53,101 nt of DNA from Mycoplasma testudineum (GCF_002245785.1 NZ_NNCE01000007.1:1-53101), one strand, 5' to 3'; positions 21,282-33,840 are shown, counted from the first letter of the stretch. The notes: generated by a model from the letters alone, not told the origin. Program-made: numbers and translations.

Positions 21282-24200
21282 CTATAAATTGAATTGATCT
21301 ACTAAATAAAATATCAATTCACCTTTTTCATTTAATTTTATTTTTGTAGGACTTTGACGTTCTGTTTTACCGTTTTCCGAAATAACAGTTCTTGAACCAA
21401 TTGTTAAATAATTTTTTAATTCATTTTTATTTTCATCAACAAAATAAATTTTGTAACTACTATCAGGAATTAATAAAGCATCGTTATATTTAGCAAAAAC
21501 TCCATAATCAGAAATTCAACTTCTGTAGCCTTCATCTTCTAAAGTTTTTTTACTACTTGGATTAGATTGTTCTTGGTAATAAAATAGATTACTTGTATTA
21601 TTAAAATTAACTTTTAAATATTTAACAGTGCCATCTTTTTCGTTTTCAAAAGCTAAATGAGTTATTTTTTCAGCTTGTTCTTTTGTAACAAATCCTCACA
21701 TTACATTTGAATCAGTATCTTTATTTCGATAAATACCAGTAATAGTTCTATCTCCGACACCTTTTGATCTAAGAAGATACATTCATGTAGCTTCTGCTCT
21801 ATTTGTTACTGTTTCATTTTGAAGGTTTTTTATTCTTAATGAATCATCTTTAATTGACATTCCATTATCATCATAAATTTGTCAATCAACAACTTCTTTT
21901 TGTCATCTATCTTTAAAGAAACCGTTATTTAAACTGTTAACAATTCCAAAATAACTTGATCTAATAATTGTATTTGAACCGTCAGTATTAAAACTTGATA
22001 ATTGACTTAATTTATTTGCTTGTTTTGAGACATTATTAAATAAATTTTGAACTGCACTTCTATAATTTGAATAATCTGCAGTTGATGAAATTTTTACTAT
22101 AGCAGCTAATGCATCGGTAATTGATTTAGTAGAAAGTTTAGCTAATTCAGTTTCTTTTAATGTTTTTAAAGTATTGTATCGAGAAACTGTATTTTGGTCC
22201 TCGGTTGGTAAAATTTCATTAGACATTTTTGTGTTTAATAAAGTTATGTAAGCTGCTAAATTAAGTGAATCAACTTGCAATTTTATTTTTTCTTGTCCAT
22301 CGTCTAGTGTAGCAATTTTAGCATCAACTTCTGCTTTTTCATTTGTGTATTTAGTGATTGACTCATCAATAACTTTTTGTAATTCTTTTTGTTCATTTTC
22401 AGCTTTAGCAATTTCAGCAAGGGCAGCAATATTAGCTTGATTTTCAGTATATGCTTTTAAAGCATTATCATATGCTTGTACCAATGGAATTAAAGCAGCT
22501 GCTCCATCTTTAGTTACTTGTCTAGCAGAATTAACTAAATCTAATCATTCTGTATTTAATGTCTTAAATGAATCTGGATTTTTAACAGGTGAAAGTTGAC
22601 TAAAAGCATTTGAAACTTCAATTGCAGATAAAGTGTTTGGCTTATTGTTAGCGCTTCCAGCAAATTTTGATTGACTTGAAGATCAAATTTTAGTTGATGA
22701 AGGATCTAGGAAATATTCAAAACCAGTATTTGCTTCAGAAGCACCAGAAAGATATGTAGGTAAATTGTGTAAGTCTTTTTTATCTGGAGCATATGTGATT
22801 TGAATGTAATCTCTTGTTAAAGCTTCAGCAATTGTATAAACATAGTCGGTAAAAATTTGACTTATATCTGTATTTATTCTATCAACGTTATATGCTAAAG
22901 CATCACTAGATGGCTTTGTTAAAATTTGTGGATTTATAAATGCTTTTTCTAAACTTGCTGGGGCAAAAATATCATCGGCATAAACTAATGCTCCTGAAAA
23001 TGTAAAGTAGTCAAAAATTCTCATTTTTTTAGAATAATCAGAAGTTATATTATTTGCATCAAATTGTTTTTGAAAGGCAGCTTTAATAGTTGATCCGTTT
23101 ATGGTTCCGCTTTGAGTTATATCTTGATTTTCAACAGATTTGAATCCAAAAATTGGATTAGTGTAATTATATAAAAAATCAAAGTTTTCACCTAATTCAG
23201 CATTTTTAACATAAACGTTGAATGCTGAATTTCTATATAATCCCATTACAAAATTAGCTAAAAATTGTTTATTTTCAATATTAGTTAAAAATTCATTTTT
23301 TTCAGTTTCTAAAACAATTCCATCAGTTACTAATTTATCTATATTTGTTTTATAAGCTTGTAGTAATTTAGTTAGATCAAATTTAGTTTCAACATATGCA
23401 ATATCATAGTTAACAGTACTTGTAGCAGCATCGTAACTTATTTTTGTAAAATCTAAAGATAAGAATTCAATTGCATCTCTAAGGTTTGAAAATGAAGAAT
23501 TTGTAAATGAATCAAATACAGCTAAAGTAGTTCCATTTGTTTCACTATTTAATGCACCTTTATTTATATCAATACTTGTATATCTATTAGTTGCACCTTT
23601 TAAAATTATTGGCATAGTTGAACCTGGAACTCCAGTTGTACTTCTAGATTCAAAAAACATTGTATTACGATTTAAGATATTAACAAATGGCATCGGTATT
23701 ATTCCGTTTAGTAATTCTTTAATTAAATCTCTTTGGTCATAATAAATTTTACCGTTAACAGTATTTGGATTTGCAAAATATGAATCAATAGAACTATAAT
23801 TAGCTATTTGTGCGTTTCTTATACCGTTTACACTTGCAAGTTGTCCGCCATTAACAAAGTTTAAAACAGAATTGTAGTTAGTTCAATAATATAAATTTCC
23901 GGTGGTATCATGAACAGCTAATTGTAAACCTATATCTACTACAAGTTTTGAAAATCCTTCTAGTTCTAGATCGTTTCAAATTACTGCAGTATGGGGAGCT
24001 TTACGAAAATCATAATTTCGGTCTGCTCGTAAAGCAGCTACATTTTCTGTTGAAGATTGAGTTCTTATTCAACCAGTGTAAGTATTTTCAATATCTGGAT
24101 TATCGCTAAAATATTTTACAAAATAATCTTTAGTTGCTTTTTGATAAATACCAGCTGGATCTTCACTTGTTAAAGCAATAGTAGGTTGATCAATTAAGAA

Positions 24201-26825
24201 AGTAGAAGATGTATTTCAACCATTATTTGAATAATCAATTTCAACAAGTCTATTTATTGTTGAATGAACTTGACTAATAATTTCTAAATCAGCAGCACTT
24301 AAAGATTGTCCAACTGGTGTGGAAATAATAGGACTTCCATCTTTATTGAAAATGTTAATTGATTCAATTACGTCAGTATTATTTCCTTCTTCATCTTTTT
24401 TAACTGTAACTATAATTGGACTATTTTCTTCATCAAATTGAATTGGATTTCCTTGTCCATCTTTTAAAAATGATTTAGCATTTTCAACTGAAGCAAGAAC
24501 AAATTTAGGTTTACCATTTTCATCGTATGTAAAGTATTTAGCTTTACCACTTATACTTGGATTTAATGTTCCTGAATGAAAGTCAATAGCATTTAATAAA
24601 AATAAATCTGATAGTTTTAGACCTCGTAAATTAGCTGCTTCTTGTAGACCTTCAAAATCTTGTAAAAATCTTCTTTGTTTATTAGATAAGGTTGTAAAAA
24701 TATCTGAATCATCTTCACTACCAAAAACCATTTTAGTATCTTCAACAACTTCGTTACCATTATTATCAATTCAACTAAAAGCAGGGAAAGCACCGCTTCC
24801 ATCTCTAGTGATGTTTTCTAATTTAAAATCAATTTTTGAAGTTCTTGCTTTTAAATATAAATTAAAAACATCACGATTGTAAAAGCTTTCATAAGACATT
24901 CCAGCACGCGTGCTTATACCACCTAAAACTGCATTTTCAGTTTCGGCAACATCTTTAATATTTTGTAAAGTTGTATGATGACCATATTCGTGTGCACCAA
25001 CATATTTTAAGAATTCTGCACCTACTCCTTTGAAATTAGGATCAGTTGCTTGAAGAAGATATAAAAATGAAATTCTATCTGATGTTGCTAATCCTTTGTA
25101 CGAACCAGTTTCAATGCTAAATTCCATTTCTCCTTGATCATTAATTTTCTTAACTAAATGCTCACCTTCAAATGATTTTAATAAGTGTGGATATTGTCTT
25201 TGAACTTTATCAATTAAACCGTCATATACTTGATTAAATAATGAAAATTCTCGATAAGGTTTATTATCTTTTCTAGTTTCTACTTCGCTTTTAATTGTAT
25301 ATGGATTAATATGACGAATATATTTTATCGCTCGACTAAAATCATCAATTAAATCAAGTTCACTTTGACTAGTTGCATCTGCTTTGAAAGTATATGTTTT
25401 TTTAGTTTCGCTATTAGTTGTTGCTTCTAATTCAACGGTTAATATTTTATTTGCTAATGTTAAATTCTTAATTATAAAAGATGTTAAATTAGCCGCTGAA
25501 TAAGAAGTACCTAAAACATTAGAAGCACTTAAAGCTGAATCGAAAAATCTTAATAATGAACCATCTTCATATATTTGAATTGTATCTCCTATATATTGAC
25601 CAATATTTGCAATATATCTAAAGTTTACAAATTTAGATGTGATTGTATCTTGAATTTTTTCTAAAGCAAAAAGTCTCTCAGTATTAACTTTATCAAAAGC
25701 AAAATCACCAATTGAAATTTTTGAACTAAAACTAGATTCATCATTTGTAAATGTCAAATTTAATTTAGATGTAGAAACAACATCAGAATCAACTATATTA
25801 TCGCCATTATTAGCTGAATCAATCGAAATAGTAGAAAGTTTAGTTTTAATTAACTTAGATGAATCAAACGTTAAATCTGGATAATTTTCATTAAAAAATT
25901 TAGTTGCTTCTTCTTGTGTTTGTCCGGCTAAAATCAAGTGTTTGATTCCGTAGCCACTCACACCATCAGATTCTAAATATAAATAAACATCTAAATCTTT
26001 AAATAAATTTAAAAATTGAATATTTCTAAATGTTGCTGTGTCCATTGCATCTGCATTGGCTTTTAAATTTGCTAAGGCATTCATTAAATTTACATTTTTT
26101 AAATACGAATTTAATTCATCAGTATTCATAAAGTTTTTGTTTAATTGTTGCAATAGTTTATCACCAGCATTTGATTGACCACCTATTGTTGAATACAATG
26201 GAAGGGAACCAAAAAATGAATCAGGATAGAAAACAATTTGAGCATTTTCTTTATTTGCATTTGAATGAGCACCTAAAGTAATATTGTTACCATTTAATAC
26301 AACATTTTTTAATATGCTGAAACTATTCATTGTTATAACATCTGGTCCTCATGCAACATCATTTTTAAATCATTCTACATAATCATAAAATTCAGTTGGA
26401 GCAATAACTTCAGTGTAATAGTTTTTGAAAAATAGAGGGCCTATTTTTACTATCTGAATTGGAGTTTCATTATTGTATGTTTTGATGTAATGACTATTAA
26501 ATTCAGCATACGACATTGTTGAAACACTAACATCTTCATACTTGCTTAAAATATCAAAATTAGATTCAACTAGTTTTACTTCTGTTCCTGCTTTATTCAT
26601 AATAGCAACAGGCAATTCATTTATTGGATCAACAAAATAATTAGCAAGTTCTGTTTGTGAATAATTAATTACATCTGGGCTAGCATTAGTTTTAGCATCA
26701 CTATTGTTTGGATATTTTTGATTTACAGCATTGTAAATAGCTACTCCACCAACAATAGCTCCAACTCCAGCAGATAGTGCTGCAGCTGCTACTAAATATT
26801 TACCTCACGTTGGAATTTTTTTCAT
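21282..26825 (-). CDS. Giant PDxFFG-type surface protein with HEYGHH metalloprotease motif
   Basis: A 1847-residue exported protein, open only with TGA as Trp. The N-terminus MKKIPTWGKYLVAAAALSAG contains one membrane segment (about residues 10-32), so the bulk lies outside. FYPDSFFG near residues 200-206 matches the motif after which the mycoplasma PDxFFG family is named. Near residue 612, the segment VGAHEYGHHTTLQ is an HExxH zinc-protease signature and is followed by a downstream E-rich stretch (VAETENAVLGG) that could supply a third ligand. A coiled-coil region lies near residues 1450-1560. The gene sits between oppF (13 bases upstream) and oppA (stop 12 bases before its start), inside the opp operon, so it is likely co-expressed with peptide uptake. 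Shine-Dalgarno AAGGAG before the ATG. Peptidase activity is inferred. Confidence 0.85.
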
Positions 26826-26838
26826 AAATACTCCTTTT

Positions 26839-28245
26839 TTAATAATTACCATTTTTTCATTGGTTAAATTCTTCATGTGTTGCCAAAATGAAATGGTCTT
26901 GGCTAATTTGAATTCATTCTGGTTGTATTTTGTCTGTATATTTATGCATTTCAGGATTATAAACATAACCAATTAATGAACCTTGCTTAGATTCTAAAGA
27001 AGGGATTGCATCTAGAAGAGATTTAGTATATGGGTGATATGAATTTTTAGCAATATCATGTGATTTACCAATTTCAACAATTCGCCCTTTATACATTACT
27101 GCGATTCTATCTGATACATATTCAACCATTCTTAAATCGTGAGCAATCAATAACATTGTTAGGTCATATTCATCTTTTAAATCATTAAAAATATTAATAA
27201 CTTGAGCTTGTATACTTACGTCTAAAGCTGAAATAGGTTCATCAGCTATTAATAATGTTGGTCTCATTACTAATGAACGTGTAATACCAATTCTTTGTTG
27301 CTGTCCTCCTGAAAATTCTAGAGGGTATCTTTCTAAAACTGAACTATCTAAACCAACTGATTTTAGAGTGTTAATTATTCATTCTCTTTTTTCTTTACGA
27401 AGGTTAGAAGATTGCAAATTTTTTACTTCAGTTTTTGAAACTGCTAAATAAGCAGCTATTCTTTTTAATTCAATACTTTCGCTATCTTTTGAAAGTGCTT
27501 TTATTTTGGTATTGAATTTGCTAAATAAAAATTCGATTGCTTGATTAGTAGAATTTTTATTTAATTCTTCAAGATTTTTTAAATTTCAATTAAGTGTATT
27601 TTCTAAATTGTATTCTTTGATTTTTTCATCTAACTTTAAAATAATTTCATCTATTTTCATTTTTAAAAAAAGACTTTTTAAATTTGTTAAATTATCCAAA
27701 CCTTCTTTTGTGATTTTGAAAATATTTTTATGTGGATTCAAACTTCCAGCTGGATCCTGAAAAATCATTTGAATTTTATTAATCAAAAAATATCTTAAAT
27801 CTTTTTTGATTCTAGATCTTTTTTTAGGAACACTTTTACCAAGTACTTCCATTGAACCAAAAGAACGATTAACTAAACCTGCAATTACATTTCCCATTGT
27901 AGATTTACCACTTCCAGATTCACCTACTAAACCAAGAATTTCACCTTTGTAAATATTTAAAGAAACATCTTTAACAGCTTTAAATTTACGAAAAGCGCTA
28001 CCGTAGTTAACATCGATATGACGCAATTTTAAAACTGTTTGTTTTTGTGATTCTGCTTCGGTAAAACGAGCTTCTAAATTTTTAACAACCGGTCGATAAG
28101 CAACACCATATTTACCTTTAAGTTTATCAAATCAGCCTTCAGGTTTTTCAACATAAACATTACCAAGTGAATTGATATTTTCTAAAGAAATTTCAGATTT
28201 AGAAAATAAATTTGAAAACATTTTTTTCAATTTAGATAATGGCAT
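26839..28245 (-). CDS. oppF: Oligopeptide ABC transporter ATP-binding protein OppF
   Basis: A 468-residue ATPase that with OppD powers peptide import. Walker A reads GLVGESGSGKSTMG near residues 107-120, the Q-loop lies in KIQMIFQDPAGSLNP, the signature is in the region around 27300 (FSGGQQQRIGI in minus translation), and the Walker B is LLIADEPISALDVS. After the Q-loop there is an insert of about 130 residues rich in charged residues before the signature, longer than in most OppF. The start overlaps the oppD stop (TAATG). The C-terminus ends with the HPYTKSLLDAIP segment typical of the Opp/Dpp ATPases and a short extra tail. Confidence 0.95.
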
Positions 28246-29915
28246 TACTTATCCTTTCTTAAATTATTTTTAATTAAATTTTTTAATTGGCTTGATGTTT
28301 TAATAATAAAATTCTGACTTCTTATATCGTTTTGTTTTTTATTATTTATGTAATCATCTTTATCGATTGCTAATCTACTTGTAAAAGATGAAATAGCACT
28401 TTGACTAAATTGACTTTTAACTAAAAGAGTAGGTCTTAAAGCTTCTTTAATTTCTACTAAACCTTCTTGTGCAATTTTTTGTGGATTACCTAATTTTGAT
28501 TGATTCCATTTTTCAAAAATAATTGAAGGTGGAATTATTGAATCTGCTTTTTCATTGTAAAGTCATGAACGCACAAAATGAGTTGTACTAAAATAAACTG
28601 AAGGCGGTTCTAATTCGAAATCAATATCTAATGCATAATCATTTCTAATCGCAAATGCATCACCTTTAATCTTATTTAATGATGAAGGTACATTACCTCT
28701 AATAGTGTTTAATCTTTCGGAATTATTTACATCGGGCATCGATGTAATAAGACCTCATGTATATGGATGTAGTGGGTATTTTAAAATTTCTTCTCTAGTA
28801 CCACTTTCAACAACTTGACCAGCATACATAATGCTAATTCTATCTGCGATCGAAGCAACAACTCCTAAATCGTGGGTAATAAATAAAACCGAAATTTTAA
28901 ATTTACTTTGTAAATCCCTAACAACATCCAACACTAAAGCTTGAACTGTTGGATCTAGAGCAGTTGTGGGTTCATCCATTATTAAAACTTTAGGACGCAA
29001 ACTAACAATAGCAGCTATGACAACACGTTGCATCATTCCACCAGATAATTCATGTGGGTAAAGACTCATAACGTGTTCAGGATTGCTAATTTTTGTTAAT
29101 TTTAAATATTCAATAGCTAAATTTTTAGCCTCTTTTTTAGAAGATGCAATTCCATTTATTAACATTCCTTCCATGATTTGTTTTCCAATTTTCATTGTAG
29201 GATTTAATGTTGACATTGCATTTTGGAAAACTGCGGAAACAATTTTACCTCGATAAGTAAAACGTTCTCAATCTTCTCTATTAAAATGTTGCACTTGATT
29301 ATTGAACAATCTTACAGATCCACTTTCAATAACCGAATTATCACCAGTAAGACCATATAAAGTCGAACAAATCACACTTTTTCCTGATCCAGATTCACCG
29401 ATTATAGCGTGAACTTCACCTTCGTATAATTTTAAACTTGTCCCTCTAATAACTAAATTTTTCTCATTTGGTCTAGCCGGATTTTTGAAATATAAAACCA
29501 AATTGTCAACTTCAGCAACTATTCTTTTTTGTTCTCCATTTATAGTGTCATACTTAGCATTTTTTTCAAAATTTTCTCAGTCAAAATCTTGAATTTTTCT
29601 AGAAGGTTTAATAAATTTTTTAACTACTGGAACTTTTAACAATTTCTTTTTGGTTGCAGAAATACTTTGCGTTACAAATGTTGTAGTTTTCGTAAGTTTA
29701 CTTACTTCTTTATTATTTTTTGTAGCTTCATTTTTAACATCATTTGGAGCTTTAAAAACAGTTGAATTTTCTTTTTTATTAGTAACTTTTTTAGCTTCTG
29801 AATTTTTGGCACTTATTTCAGAAGTTTTATTATTTTTGCTTTTATTTTTTGGAGTAATTTTTAGTAATTCTCTGACAGATTGAATTTCTTTTTTTTCTGT
29901 ATTATTTTTTGCCAT
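28245..29915 (-). CDS. oppD: Oligopeptide ABC transporter ATP-binding protein OppD
   Basis: A 556-residue ATPase. Residues 1-110 form a basic Lys/Thr/Asn-rich extension absent from most OppD proteins. The ATPase domain follows with Walker A in GESGSGKSV, a Q-loop in VSAVFQNAMSTLNP, the signature LSGGMMQRVVIAA and Walker B VLIMDEPTTALDP, then the switch ITHDLGVVA. A C-terminal extension of about 150 residues follows the LHPYTWGLI segment typical of peptide transporters. The ATG comes one base after the oppC stop. The gene ends by overlapping oppF. It is predicted to sit on the cytosolic face of OppBC. Confidence 0.95.
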
Positions 29916-29916
29916 A

Positions 29917-30912
29917 TTATCTCTGTCTTCTTAATGCATCTTGTGTTGCATTACCAAATAATTGAATTGATGTAGTTAAGGTTACCAATATAAATGAAGG
30001 AATTAAAACATAACGAGGATACAATGTAACAACGTTTGCTCCATTTGTAATTAAATTCCCCAATGTAGCGGTATTAGGTAAAGATAATCCGATAAATGAA
30101 AGGCTAGTTTCAGCTAGTATAGCGCCAGGAATTGAAAATACTAATTGTGTTATCAAAATCGGAACAACTACAGGAATAAATGATTTTAGTATTTTTCATT
30201 TTGGAGTACCTAAAACTATACTTGCTTTAACCCATTCAAGTGAACGAGCTCTTTTTACTTGAGCTCTAATTTGATTCGCACTACCAATTCAACCATTTAT
30301 AGTTAAGGCACCAACAATTGTAAAAAAGCTTGGTTGAAAAACTATTGTTGCCAATATCATAATAATTATTGTTGGCACATTTGATAAGATTTTTATTAAA
30401 AATTGAAAAATTCTATCAAATGTATCAGAATAACCCATCAAAATTCCAATTGTGATTCCAATTGTTACATCCAAAATTGTAGCAACAAATGCAATGGCAA
30501 GACTGAATCTTAAACCTCATCATAATTGCGCTCATAAATCTCTACCTAATGAATCGGTTCCTAAAAAGTGATCACCACTGAATCAAGTTAAATAACGAGT
30601 TTGCGGATTTAATAATGTTGGATCAGCTGTTGTAAAAGGAATTATAAGAGCAGCAATTAATAAGAACAAGAAAATAATTACTCCGAAAACTCCACCTCAG
30701 TTTTGACTAAACCTGTTAACAAATTCTTTAATCGGTTGACTTTTTGAACCCATTTGGTCAACTTCGCGAATATTTATAATTGCGTTAGCTAATTTAAATG
30801 CAGAATATTGAAAAGGGGTTGCAATTTTATTTGGCGTATAAATTTCGCTAACTAAACTGTCTATATCAGTTTTAGCAATATTTTTATGTTTGCTATTTTT
30901 TAATAGTGCCAT
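29917..30912 (-). CDS. oppC: Oligopeptide ABC transporter permease OppC
   Basis: A 331-residue inner-membrane subunit. A polar N-terminal part of about 75 residues precedes the first hydrophobic segment. The permease core carries the HFLGTDSLGRDLWAQL signature of OppC/DppC proteins, several membrane spans, and the EAA loop EWVKASIVLGTPKWKIL that docks to the ATPases. The start codon lies one base after the oppB stop with GGAGG upstream, so translation is probably coupled. Confidence 0.95.
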
Positions 30913-30913
30913 T

Positions 30914-31936
30914 TTAATGACCTCCTCTTCTAATTCTTGGATCGATCAATCTATATAAAATATCACGACTTGTATATGAAAGTATTGTTAAAAAAACAAA
31001 TACGATTGTTAAAAATAAAACAATTGAAAAATCTTGCCCTTGTATTGCGTTTAAAAATAATCCACCAGAACCAGGTATTGAAAATATTTGTTCAATAAAT
31101 AGTGAACCTATAAATGAACCTAGAATAACACCTGGGAAAAATGTTGCAATAGGGAATAATGAAGGTTTTAAAGCATGCATTCAAACAAATCTATTTCTGC
31201 TTACACCTTTTAAATATGCAAATTTTGCATGCATAGAATTTAGTTCTCGGTTCAATTCTGTTCTTATGTAGCGAACATAGATAACTATCGAACCTAATGA
31301 TAAAGCTAATACTGGCAAGATATATGTTGCAAAATTAGCTTGATCAAAAATATATGGTATTCCTATTGATCTTCCGATTAATAATAAAATCAATGAAAAA
31401 ACTATTGATGGAACTGAAACTAAAACAGAAATTAATAATGTTGAAGCATTATCTAAAAGTCCACCTGGTTTTCTACCAACAAGAATTCCTAGTGGAATTC
31501 CTATTAATATAGTTACAAATACCGAAATAATACCAACAGAAAACGAAGTTCCAAATCTTTGTCAAATAAACTGACTTATTTCTACAGTTGGAAAAATAGA
31601 TAAACTAATTCCAAAGTTTCCCTGAAATAAATCTCCTAAATATTTTAAGTATCTTTGACCTAATGGTAAATCCAAACCATATTTTGCTTTTATAGCAATA
31701 GCTTGTGATTCACTTAAACCCGATGTCAATGAAGTAGAACCGGGAACTGAACCCAGTAAGAAAAATACTATTGTTACGACTATGAAAGAAATAACAACAA
31801 ATTCAATTAAAATTTTTAGAGCGGTAAAAATTGCTGCTCAATAGCGATTTTGAAAATTGAATATCCTCGCAAGTGGGTCATCTACTTTTTCTATTTTAGT
31901 TGAATGAAATAGTATTTTATCTTCATTCAATATCAT
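30914..31936 (-). CDS. oppB: Oligopeptide ABC transporter permease OppB
   Basis: A 340-residue membrane permease, first structural gene of the opp operon. The pattern of a first membrane span, a PGST segment, the GLDLPLGQRYLKYLGDLFQG region, and a following bundle of spans is that of OppB/DppB. The EAA-type loop is in LKGVSRNRFVWMHALKPSLFP. AAGGAGA lies before the ATG at 31936. Directly upstream is a terminator-like hairpin, and before that a short leader ORF; the operon may therefore be controlled by read-through. Confidence 0.95.
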
Positions 31937-31950
31937 ACACTCTCCTTATA

Positions 31951-31985
31951 AATAAAAAATGGGCATAATTACGATTAGGCCCATT
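31951..31985 (-). terminator. Intrinsic terminator just before oppB (candidate attenuator)
   Basis: On the minus strand AATGGGC and GCCCATT pair around a 14-base loop, followed by T-rich TTTTATTT, and then the oppB Shine-Dalgarno begins within a few bases. It lies between the 33-codon leader ORF and oppB, so it could stop transcription before the operon. Confidence 0.7.
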
Positions 31986-32009
31986 GTGTTTTTTGTTAAA
32001 TAAATTAAA

Positions 32010-32111
32010 TTATTGAAAACCAAAGACCTTTACTACTCGTTTCGCGAATAGTAAATTAATTTTAGTAGCTTGTTGCATATAGCTGATTTTCATTAATTTA
32101 GTTACTAACAT
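32010..32111 (-). CDS. Short leader ORF (33 residues) upstream of the opp operon
   Basis: An ATG at 32111 opens a 33-codon frame beginning MLVTKLMKISYMQQ and ending VVKVFGFQ with a TAA. A TATAAT box (extended by TG) lies exactly six bases before the ATG, so the transcript would start at or near the start codon. The peptide is basic, with seven Lys/Arg residues and few acidic residues. The frame ends 25 bases before the terminator hairpin preceding oppB. The placement is that of a leader peptide or small protein. No family is recognised. Confidence 0.5.
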   Translation of the reverse strand: MLVTKLMKISYMQQATKINLLFAKRVVKVFGFQ

Positions 32112-32117
32112 ATTGCA

Positions 32118-32123
32118 ATTATA
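32118..32123 (-). promoter_or_regulatory. -10 box of the opp leader transcript
   Basis: A TATAAT preceded by ATG, giving the extended TGn-like context, lies six bases upstream of the leader ATG. It is the best promoter candidate for the opp operon. Confidence 0.55.
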
Positions 32124-32222
32124 CATCAATAAGGCAAAATCGACCGTTTTTTTAGTTACTGTAAAAAAACACTTTTTTGTCAATCTTAGCTTTTAAATTG
32201 TAATCATGTATTATTAAATAAT

Positions 32223-32660
32223 ATGAGCAAAAAACATAATGATCACGTAAAGAAATTTTTTAATATGTCCTATTATTTTTGATTATTCGGATTACTGTTT
32301 TTTGAATTAGTTTTATTTTTAATTACTTATTTTGTTAGTAAAAGTGTTAGTGATTCTTATTTAAAAATTACTTCGGCAACATTTTTAATAGTTGGTTCAC
32401 TTTTATTATTACCTCATCTTTATTACTGATTAAATCAAAAAGTTTTTAATAGTAAACGTTTTAGTGAAAACAATAGAAACATAAAATTCAAAATTAAAAA
32501 AAGCGATGAAAGATTAATCGACCGCTTTTATTTAAATGTTGAATACAACAAGCACAACTTACGTTATGCGCAAATAAGAAGTTGACTTTGATATATTGCA
32601 GTTAGTTTAATTCCTGTTATTGTTGCATTTATTATTGGTTTTACATTATCTTTTGTTTAA
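32223..32660 (+). CDS. Small membrane protein of unknown function
   Basis: A 145-residue protein with TGA as Trp. A short basic N-terminus precedes two close hydrophobic spans (around LFGLLFFELVLFLITYFV and the SATFLIVGSLLLLPHLYYWL region). A charged loop with KIKKSDERLIDRF follows, and a last span ends at the C-terminus. There is no Shine-Dalgarno; a TATTAT box sits eight bases before the ATG. It is divergent from the opp leader, and its stop codon overlaps the end of the small gene on the other strand. No family is recognised. Confidence 0.7.
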
Positions 32661-32869
32661 TGAATTAAATCGTATTCCAAATCATTTTCTTCAAATAATG
32701 TTAAAAAATTTTCTTCTCTAATTAATGATTTATCATAACGGATTATTAATATAAAAGATAGGTCATTACTTGTAAAAGTAACTAAATTTTTTTTTACTCA
32801 ATCATTCAAAAAAATTTGAGCTTTTTTAAATTCGCTTTCGGTTCTCATTTTAAATTTAACTGTTCACAT
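32657..32869 (-). CDS. Small protein of unknown function downstream of truB
   Basis: A 70-residue frame beginning MWTVKFKMRTESEF and ending DLEYDLIH. It starts two bases after the truB stop, with AAGGA inside the truB end serving as Shine-Dalgarno, so it is probably co-translated with truB. It has no membrane segment or signal peptide. Two of the Trp residues are TGA-coded, which explains why it is easy to miss. Its stop overlaps the stop of the convergent membrane protein gene by a few bases. No family is recognised. Confidence 0.6.
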
Positions 32870-32871
32870 TC

Positions 32872-33690
32872 TTATTCCTTATTTAGTAAAATTCTTTTCT
32901 TTAATTTAACAATTCCGTTTTGAACTTCAATTACACCGATAATACTTTCATCATCTTTATAAACATAAATTCCATCTTCTATATTTAATTTAGTTTTTAT
33001 ACCATTATGAATTGTATTAATTGATTCCTTATCTAATGTCAAAATAGGTATTTCTAGTAATTCTCTTAAGGGGATAATTCCTAATTTATCTTTATCCAAT
33101 TTTCCTAATTTAGTTCTAGTTAAATGTGTCATAGTTGCAAATGTTTCAAGTCTTAAACCTATTTCATGAACTAACGAACGGATATATGTTCCTTTACTAA
33201 CTAAAACATCAAATTTGATAACTTGATTTTCAAAATCAAATTTCAAATTTGAAATACTTTCTATTTGTACAGTATTGGGCTTAATTTCAAAATCAATTCC
33301 TTGTCTTGCTAATGCATAAGCTCGTTTACCATTTATTTTTCTGGCACTATATTTTGGGGCAACTTGTTCAAATTGTTTAGGTATAGAATTAATGACTTGG
33401 ATAACATTATCTAAATTTACTTTTTTATTTGAAGAATTTACAATTTCGCCTTCTGAATCATATGTAGTTGTTGAATAACCAAGTGTTGCTTCAACATAAT
33501 ACTGTTTCAAGGAATTATCAATATATGGAATTCATTTTGTGTCTCTATCTGTTGCGACAATTAATAAACCATCAGCTAATGGATCCAATGTTCCTGTGTG
33601 ACCAATTTTTTTTATGTCATTTTCTCTTCTGAATTTTGAAATTGCAGAAAATGATGATTCACCTTTTTCTTTTCAAATTAAATAAAACAT
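32872..33690 (-). CDS. truB: tRNA pseudouridine-55 synthase
   Basis: TruB makes pseudouridine 55 in the T-loop of tRNAs. The 272-residue protein has the catalytic motif GHTGTLDPLADGLL with nucleophile Asp36. It also has the RDTKWIPYID segment and a C-terminal YIRSLVHEIG segment of the family. The frame crosses TGA codons near its N-terminus. There is no Shine-Dalgarno; TATAAT ends exactly six bases before the ATG, which suggests a leaderless mRNA. A 70-codon gene follows directly. Confidence 0.95.
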
Positions 33691-33807
33691 TTTTTAATTA
33701 TACTTGCAATTTGAGATGTCCCATTTATTCTAAGCCATTTAATTTTAAGTAATTGTTTTGCTTTAAATATATTAGTTCCAGGGATATTAAAGTTTATTTT
33801 AGTGATT

Positions 33808-33829
33808 AAAAAACGAACTCAAGAGTTCG
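33808..33829 (-). terminator. Intrinsic terminator of the lipoamide-dehydrogenase-type gene
   Basis: CGAACTC and GAGTTCG pair around AA, and the minus strand continues with six T. It lies shortly after the stop codon at 33841. Confidence 0.8.
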
Positions 33830-33840
33830 CTTTAAAAAAT

